Shown here piece by piece: positions 60,615 to 64,000 of a DNA stretch of 64,000 nucleotides. Below the pieces are notes generated by a model. It ran no database searches. It had not been told where the DNA came from and was given only the letters and a program-made list of their open reading frames with translations. The position numbers were made by a program, and so were the translations under genes. The stretch's first letter is position 1; each line of letters opens with the position of its first letter. Source of the stretch: Phaeobacter inhibens DSM 16374 (GTDB lineage: Bacteria > Pseudomonadota > Alphaproteobacteria > Rhodobacterales > Rhodobacteraceae); assembly GCF_000473105.1 (NCBI RefSeq), contig NZ_AXBB01000005.1:124001-188000 (forward strand), given 5' to 3'.

Positions 60615-62108
60615 ATGCACGACAGCAACACAGAGGCATCAACACTGAGCCACGTATCCAGAGGCCGCGGCCGTCTGGCGCTTCTTGGGGTGTTCTGGTC
60701 ATTCGTCAATATCATGGTCAGCAACGGTCTCACCGTTGTTGTTTTCCTCGTGACCTCGCTGTTGCTGGAGCCCGCCGACTTTGGGGCAGTAGCCCTTGCG
60801 ACATCCATTGTGATCTGGGTGATGACATTGGTGCCGCTTCCCCTTGGCGACGCTATTATTCAACGCAGCGATCTGAGACAGGCACATCTTGACAGTGCTT
60901 TCTGGCTGACCATGGCAATTGCATTGGCCTCTATCGCGGTCTTGGTTATCTCAGCCCCGCTGATCGCCAGCTGGACCAAACTTGATGTGCTGGCGGTCAT
61001 TTTGCCAGTCTTGTCGCTACGCATCCTCTTCGTATCGCTTGGAAATATCCCCGCTGCTCTAGTGAACCGGCGTATGGAATTTCGTCATATCGCCCTTCGC
61101 ACAACGCTTGCCAACGGGCTTGGCGCTGCGGGTTGCCTGCTGCTCGTCCTACAGGGCTATGCCATCTGGGCTCTGATCATGGCACAGGTCATCACCGCCG
61201 TGGTTGGCTGCGTCGTCTCCTACTGGACCGCAGATTGGCGTCCTGGATTTCAACTTTCCCGCGCGGCGCTGAGAGATTTGCGCGGTTTTACCCTGTTTAC
61301 CATGGGCGGGCGGATGATCGAACCGACCAAGATCAACCAGATCCTTCTGGGGATTGTTGCAGGGCCGGCTGTGCTCGGTATTTTCTTCTTCGCCCGTAGG
61401 ATCTGCGAAATCCTGCAGGAGCTGACCATCGGGACCCTGCTGCCAGTCACAAGGGTCCTGTTCGCCAGCCTGCAGACCGAAAAAGAACAGCGCCGCAAGG
61501 CCTTTATCCTCAGCAGCTTTGCCGCAGCAACAGCTGCCTTTCCCCTGTTCATCGGCTTCATCATCGTGGCACCAACCGCCATCCCCTTTGTCTTTGGCAG
61601 CAAATGGCTGGCGGCAATCTACCCGCTGCAATGTTTTGCCATGCTAAGCCTGATGATGAGCATCGGCGTCATGCAGGCCTCTCTGGTTCGGTTCTCCGGT
61701 CATGCCAGCTGGTGGTTCGGCTTCGAATGTGTGGTCAGCCTTTCGGGATTTGCTGCAATTCTGCTGCTGGCACCCGAAGGCCTGAACCGGATCATGTCCG
61801 CGCTCGTAGGCATTTCCTTCCTGCTGTGGCCAATCGCGACACGCAAAACCCTGAAGATACTCGACATGTCGGCGGCAACATACATATTCGACGCCCTTCG
61901 ACCTGCCCTGATATCCGTGTCCATGATGGCTATTGCCCTGTTTGCCCTACGCGAACTGGGCCCACCAATGTATGGCACGTCACAACTTTTGGCACAGTTT
62001 GCCGTGGCCATCCCCACCTATGTCATCATGATATTCCTAGTTGGGGGCGACCGGCTGCAGCAGATATTAGTCCAGTTCCGCAGCAGACGAAACAATAGCG
62101 CGCAGTGA
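60615..62108 (+). CDS. Polysaccharide flippase (MOP superfamily, Wzx/ExoT-like)
   Basis: A 497-aa membrane protein with about 12-14 hydrophobic segments. The first segment (LALLGVFWSFVNIMVSNGLTVVVFLVTSLLL) and LLEPADFGAVALATSIVIWVMTLVPLPLGDAIIQR are typical of LPS/exopolysaccharide translocases of the Wzx group. It would move the lipid-linked repeat made with the upstream transferase across the inner membrane. No polymerase is visible nearby. Confidence 0.9.
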   Translation: MHDSNTEASTLSHVSRGRGRLALLGVFWSFVNIMVSNGLTVVVFLVTSLLLEPADFGAVALATSIVIWVMTLVPLPLGDAIIQRSDLRQAHLDSAFWLTMAIALASIAVLVISAPLIASWTKLDVLAVILPVLSLRILFVSLGNIPAALVNRRMEFRHIALRTTLANGLGAAGCLLLVLQGYAIWALIMAQVITAVVGCVVSYWTADWRPGFQLSRAALRDLRGFTLFTMGGRMIEPTKINQILLGIVAGPAVLGIFFFARRICEILQELTIGTLLPVTRVLFASLQTEKEQRRKAFILSSFAAATAAFPLFIGFIIVAPTAIPFVFGSKWLAAIYPLQCFAMLSLMMSIGVMQASLVRFSGHASWWFGFECVVSLSGFAAILLLAPEGLNRIMSALVGISFLLWPIATRKTLKILDMSAATYIFDALRPALISVSMMAIALFALRELGPPMYGTSQLLAQFAVAIPTYVIMIFLVGGDRLQQILVQFRSRRNNSAQ

Positions 62109-62236
62109 CTTAGTCCGCTCCAAGGCAGTCTACGAAAGCCGCCGCGGCGCAGGGTGAGCGCACTCTACTCAAGTGCTGCGCCGTTATCGGGGAGCGCCAC
62201 CGGACCAATACGACTCTTTTTTGCCGACCGATGAAA

Positions 62237-62258
62237 GCGGCTGACGTTACTCAGCCGC
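62237..62258 (-). terminator. Hairpin over the end of a candidate micro-ORF
   Basis: GCGGCTGA (62237-62244) and TCAGCCGC (62251-62258) form an 8-bp stem with a 6-base loop; on the reverse strand TTT follows. The stop codon of the small reading frame at 62247-62327 sits in the loop. Confidence 0.45.
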
Positions 62259-62327
62259 CTCTCGCCATTGATCAAATAGCTTGTAATGCGGCGCACCCGA
62301 TCCTAACAGGATGAGCGGCAACGACAC
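62247..62327 (-). CDS. Candidate micro-ORF, 26 aa
   Basis: From GTG 62327 the frame encodes a short peptide starting VSLPLILLGSGAPH and ending FDQWREAAE: a hydrophobic N-terminal half, then a polar amphipathic tail. It may continue the small gene at 62358 as a two-cistron unit (30 bases apart). No homologue is recalled and no strong ribosome site is present; the hairpin over its stop and its regular composition are the only support. Confidence 0.25.
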   Translation of the reverse strand: MSLPLILLGSGAPHYKLFDQWREAAE

Positions 62328-62357
62328 TCCAAATCCGCTCGGCGTGAAAACAGAGGC

Positions 62358-62468
62358 TTAGCGCGTATTCGTGCCCTCTTCGCAAAAATTCAGTTCGTCG
62401 CCCGAGCCCGTGTCACTGCGTTTTGGCAGTAAGGCGACGCCCAGACCCGCCCAGAGACACCTAGACAT
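62358..62468 (-). CDS. Candidate micro-ORF, 36 aa
   Basis: ATG 62468 is preceded by GGTAAGGATCAGTG, a fair ribosome site (AAGGA, seven bases away). The peptide starts MSRCLWAGLGVALLPKRS and has an acidic tail with one more Cys. Too short for any domain; unknown function. It lies on the reverse strand 258 bases beyond the terminator of the chemoreceptor gene. Confidence 0.3.
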   Translation of the reverse strand: MSRCLWAGLGVALLPKRSDTGSGDELNFCEEGTNTR

Positions 62469-62726
62469 CACTGATCCTTACCATGTGCCGCGCCCACCGA
62501 GCGCGCCTCAAAGACCTATCTGGAGACTACGGCTTTCCAAATCTGATCCGCCCGTCGCACACCACGCAGTGTAGCCGTTGCGGCCCCGACAGGCGCCCAA
62601 ACCCTCGCAGTCGCCCCGTGTCAGACGCATCATTATCAGCTCGGCGCCGAGCCATCTAAGGGAACATCAATCATGAAGTAGCTTCAGGGTGAGCGAGGGC
62701 GATATACATCGTCGATTACACTATCA
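62469..62726. other. Gene-poor stretch between flippase and chemoreceptor
   Basis: No reading frame here looks like a gene: the open frames have erratic composition (many Arg/Pro/His, no motif). With the neighbouring 62109-62236 stretch it makes up most of the 812-base gap between two genes. It may hold the promoter of the micro-ORFs, a non-coding RNA or old remnants; I see no transposase or repeat. Confidence 0.4.
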
Positions 62727-62758
62727 CAAAAGGCCACCGCCCCTGACAAGGAGCGGTG
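62727..62758 (-). terminator. Rho-independent terminator downstream of the chemoreceptor gene
   Basis: On the reverse strand CACCGCTCC and GGGGCGGTG (plus-strand 62735-62758) pair with one G-T, loop of six, followed after three bases by TTTT (62727-62731 region). It lies about 160 bases after the stop. Confidence 0.75.
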
Positions 62759-62920
62759 ACCTGTTGTCTCATCGACCTCAAAGGCGGCAAACTATTGACC
62801 GATGCGTTGTTGAAGATAGCGTGTTTTATTTTATCAAACACACCGTCTCACGCTCCTTGATCACCAGGCACCGCACTGCGACTGACTCAGCCACCGAGCG
62901 GATACGCGACCCCCCGAGGA

Positions 62921-64000
62921 TCAGGCGGCGGCAACATAGCCACGCTGGGCCTGCACTTGCCTTGGCTGGGCGCGCTCACCAGTCTGAAACGCCGTGACCA
63001 ACCGAGACAGGTTCGTTGTCTCATGATCGAGAGAACTACAAGCTGCTGCGGTTTCTTCGCACATCGCGGCGTTCTGTTGTTGTGCGGATTCCAACGTGCT
63101 CATGGCCCCGTTCAATTCAGAGATCCCTCTGGACTGCTCATCCGCCTGCTTGGCAATATCGCCAACATGTTCAGAAATGCTGCCGATGGCATTCATAATC
63201 GTGGTCAGGGAGTCGTTCGTCCGACCGACCAGATCAACACCATGAGCCACCTGCGCCTCAGACGCTGTAATCAGTTTCTTGATTTCAAGAGCGGATTCAG
63301 ACGAACGCAGGGCCAGACTGCGGACTTCCGCCGCCACCACTGAGAACCCGCGCCCCGCTTCGCCCGCACGCGCGGCTTCGACGCCGGCATTCAACGCCAA
63401 GAGGTTGGTCTGGAACGCGATGTCATCAATCATACCGGTGATTCGGGTGATCTGCTCTGAGGTCGCAGCGATGGAATCCATTGCGTCCACCGTTTCGCGC
63501 GCGACGGCTGAACTGGTTGCTGCATTCTGGCTCACAGAGGTAACCAAGGCCTCGGTTTCGCGGGCGCCACTGGCGACATGTTTCACATTCTGCGTAAGCT
63601 CGCTCAGCGAGGCGGCCGTCTCTTCCAGTTGCAGCGCTGATTGCTCGGTCCGTTGAGAGAGATCATTGGTTGCAGACGCAATTTCCGTCAGCCCGGTATC
63701 GATAGAGTCAGCGGAATCATTGACCGAGGTGATCAGCTTGCTCAGTTGCTCAACCGTGTTGTTGAAATCCTGACGCAGAGCCTCGTATTGGCGCGGCATC
63801 TCATCATGGATTTTGACATCCAGCCGTCCACCGGCCAATTGCTGGAGCTGCTGTGCAAGCGTTCTGACAACCTCTTCCTGCTGCTGTTTCTCACGCAGCT
63901 GAGTTGCTTCCAGCTCCTCCTTGGAGGCAAGGCCCTGACGCAGAGTTTCGATGGAAGCTGCCATCGCTCCGATCTCATCCTTTCGCTTTGGAATATCAAC
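62921..64000 (-). CDS. Methyl-accepting chemotaxis protein (5' end cut by window edge)
   Basis: The frame stays open to the right edge; its first visible residues [17 protein letters not shown] are the second helix of a HAMP domain, so the sensor and membrane parts lie outside. After a second HAMP-like stretch and coiled coil comes the signalling domain with the hairpin tip [33 protein letters not shown] (about 205-237 of the visible part), which docks CheA/CheW. The end reads [11 protein letters not shown], without the NWxxF-type CheR tether. It controls chemotaxis. Confidence 0.92.
   Translation of the reverse strand, partial: VDIPKRKDEIGAMAASIETLRQGLASKEELEATQLREKQQQEEVVRTLAQQLQQLAGGRLDVKIHDEMPRQYEALRQDFNNTVEQLSKLITSVNDSADSIDTGLTEIASATNDLSQRTEQSALQLEETAASLSELTQNVKHVASGARETEALVTSVSQNAATSSAVARETVDAMDSIAATSEQITRITGMIDDIAFQTNLLALNAGVEAARAGEAGRGFSVVAAEVRSLALRSSESALEIKKLITASEAQVAHGVDLVGRTNDSLTTIMNAIGSISEHVGDIAKQADEQSRGISELNGAMSTLESAQQQNAAMCEETAAACSSLDHETTNLSRLVTAFQTGERAQPRQVQAQRGYVAAA

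Noticed and set aside
62689-62997. A 102-residue forward frame before the chemoreceptor end
   Set aside because: It overlaps the terminator and the end of the chemoreceptor gene and has His/Arg/Pro-rich composition without a domain.
1-64000. CRISPR arrays, insertion sequences, tRNA or rRNA genes, replication origin
   Set aside because: No direct-repeat array, transposase frame, cloverleaf sequence, rRNA segment, repABC or dnaA-like gene was found by reading.

Overview
The window reads as a stretch of an alphaproteobacterial genome of the marine Roseobacter group (Rhodobacteraceae, most like Phaeobacter or Tritonibacter). The main reason is a recognisable tropodithietic acid (TDA) locus at the left end (tdaC-tdaD-tdaE and, 12 kb on, tdaF-paaZ2). 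The LexA box of the GTTC-N7-GTTC type, GTG/TTG starts and dense ATGA-coupled operons fit as well. TDA loci of this kind sit on large plasmids in known producers, and a parDE pair is present. No replication or partition gene lies in the window, so plasmid location is only an inference.

Layout. 1-4091: tdaC (cut by the left edge), tdaD, tdaE, then three genes matching the TDA self-resistance set (secreted protein, M23 peptidase, gamma-glutamylcyclotransferase). 4088-9541: a reverse-strand operon for a TrmO-like protein and a complete peptide/nickel-type ABC importer. 9839-14351: a DASS anion transporter, a vanadium-haloperoxidase/PAP2-like secreted protein, a DoxX-like membrane protein and a frameshifted His-rich exported protein. 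14415-17151: tdaF and paaZ2; the ALDH half of PaaZ2 has lost its catalytic Glu and Cys while the hydratase half is intact. 17484-22615: an SDR without its catalytic Tyr, a lytic transglycosylase, and an Lrp-controlled PLP lyase/M20 amidohydrolase pair. 22607-26425: an RsbR-S-T stressosome operon ending in a PP2C phosphatase and a hybrid GHKL-HisKA_2 kinase. 26645-34808: MgtC-like protein, membrane proteins, a second transglycosylase, an RTX protein, a DUF418-like protein, a DUF5872/Rho_N protein and a PPP phosphatase. 34936-39413: a yjbHF-wza-yjbE-like exopolysaccharide operon. 39441-48852: DNA repair and topology genes (UdgX-like glycosylase plus radical SAM under a LexA box, topoisomerase IB, ligase with its exonuclease) interrupted by a gabD-like ALDH and a MATE pump. 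48930-50747: TspO-like protein, parDE and a metal-type MerR regulator. 50871-59457: xylose uptake (xylFHG) with a ROK regulator, an FG-GAP/ASPIC protein, a di-haem peroxidase and an aldose epimerase. 59811-62108: polyprenyl-phosphate sugar transferase and flippase. 62109-62920: a gene-poor gap. 62921-64000: a chemoreceptor cut by the right edge.

How it fits together. Phenylacetate catabolism supplies oxepin-CoA. PaaZ2 opens the ring without oxidising the aldehyde, so the product can recyclise to the seven-membered skeleton that TdaE oxidises; TdaF probably acts in sulfur or thiol chemistry, and the three genes after tdaE protect the producer. The most interesting new signal is a composite element (AATCG-N17-CCTCAGAATTTCTGAGG-N10-CATAG) that occurs twice with identical internal spacing, in the two divergent intergenic regions of the island (9657-9710 and 17286-17339). 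Its centre is a LysR-type T-N11-A dyad. It suggests one regulator, plausibly TdaA, ties paaZ2-tdaF to the uncharacterised ABC/TrmO operon, the DASS transporter and the SDR.
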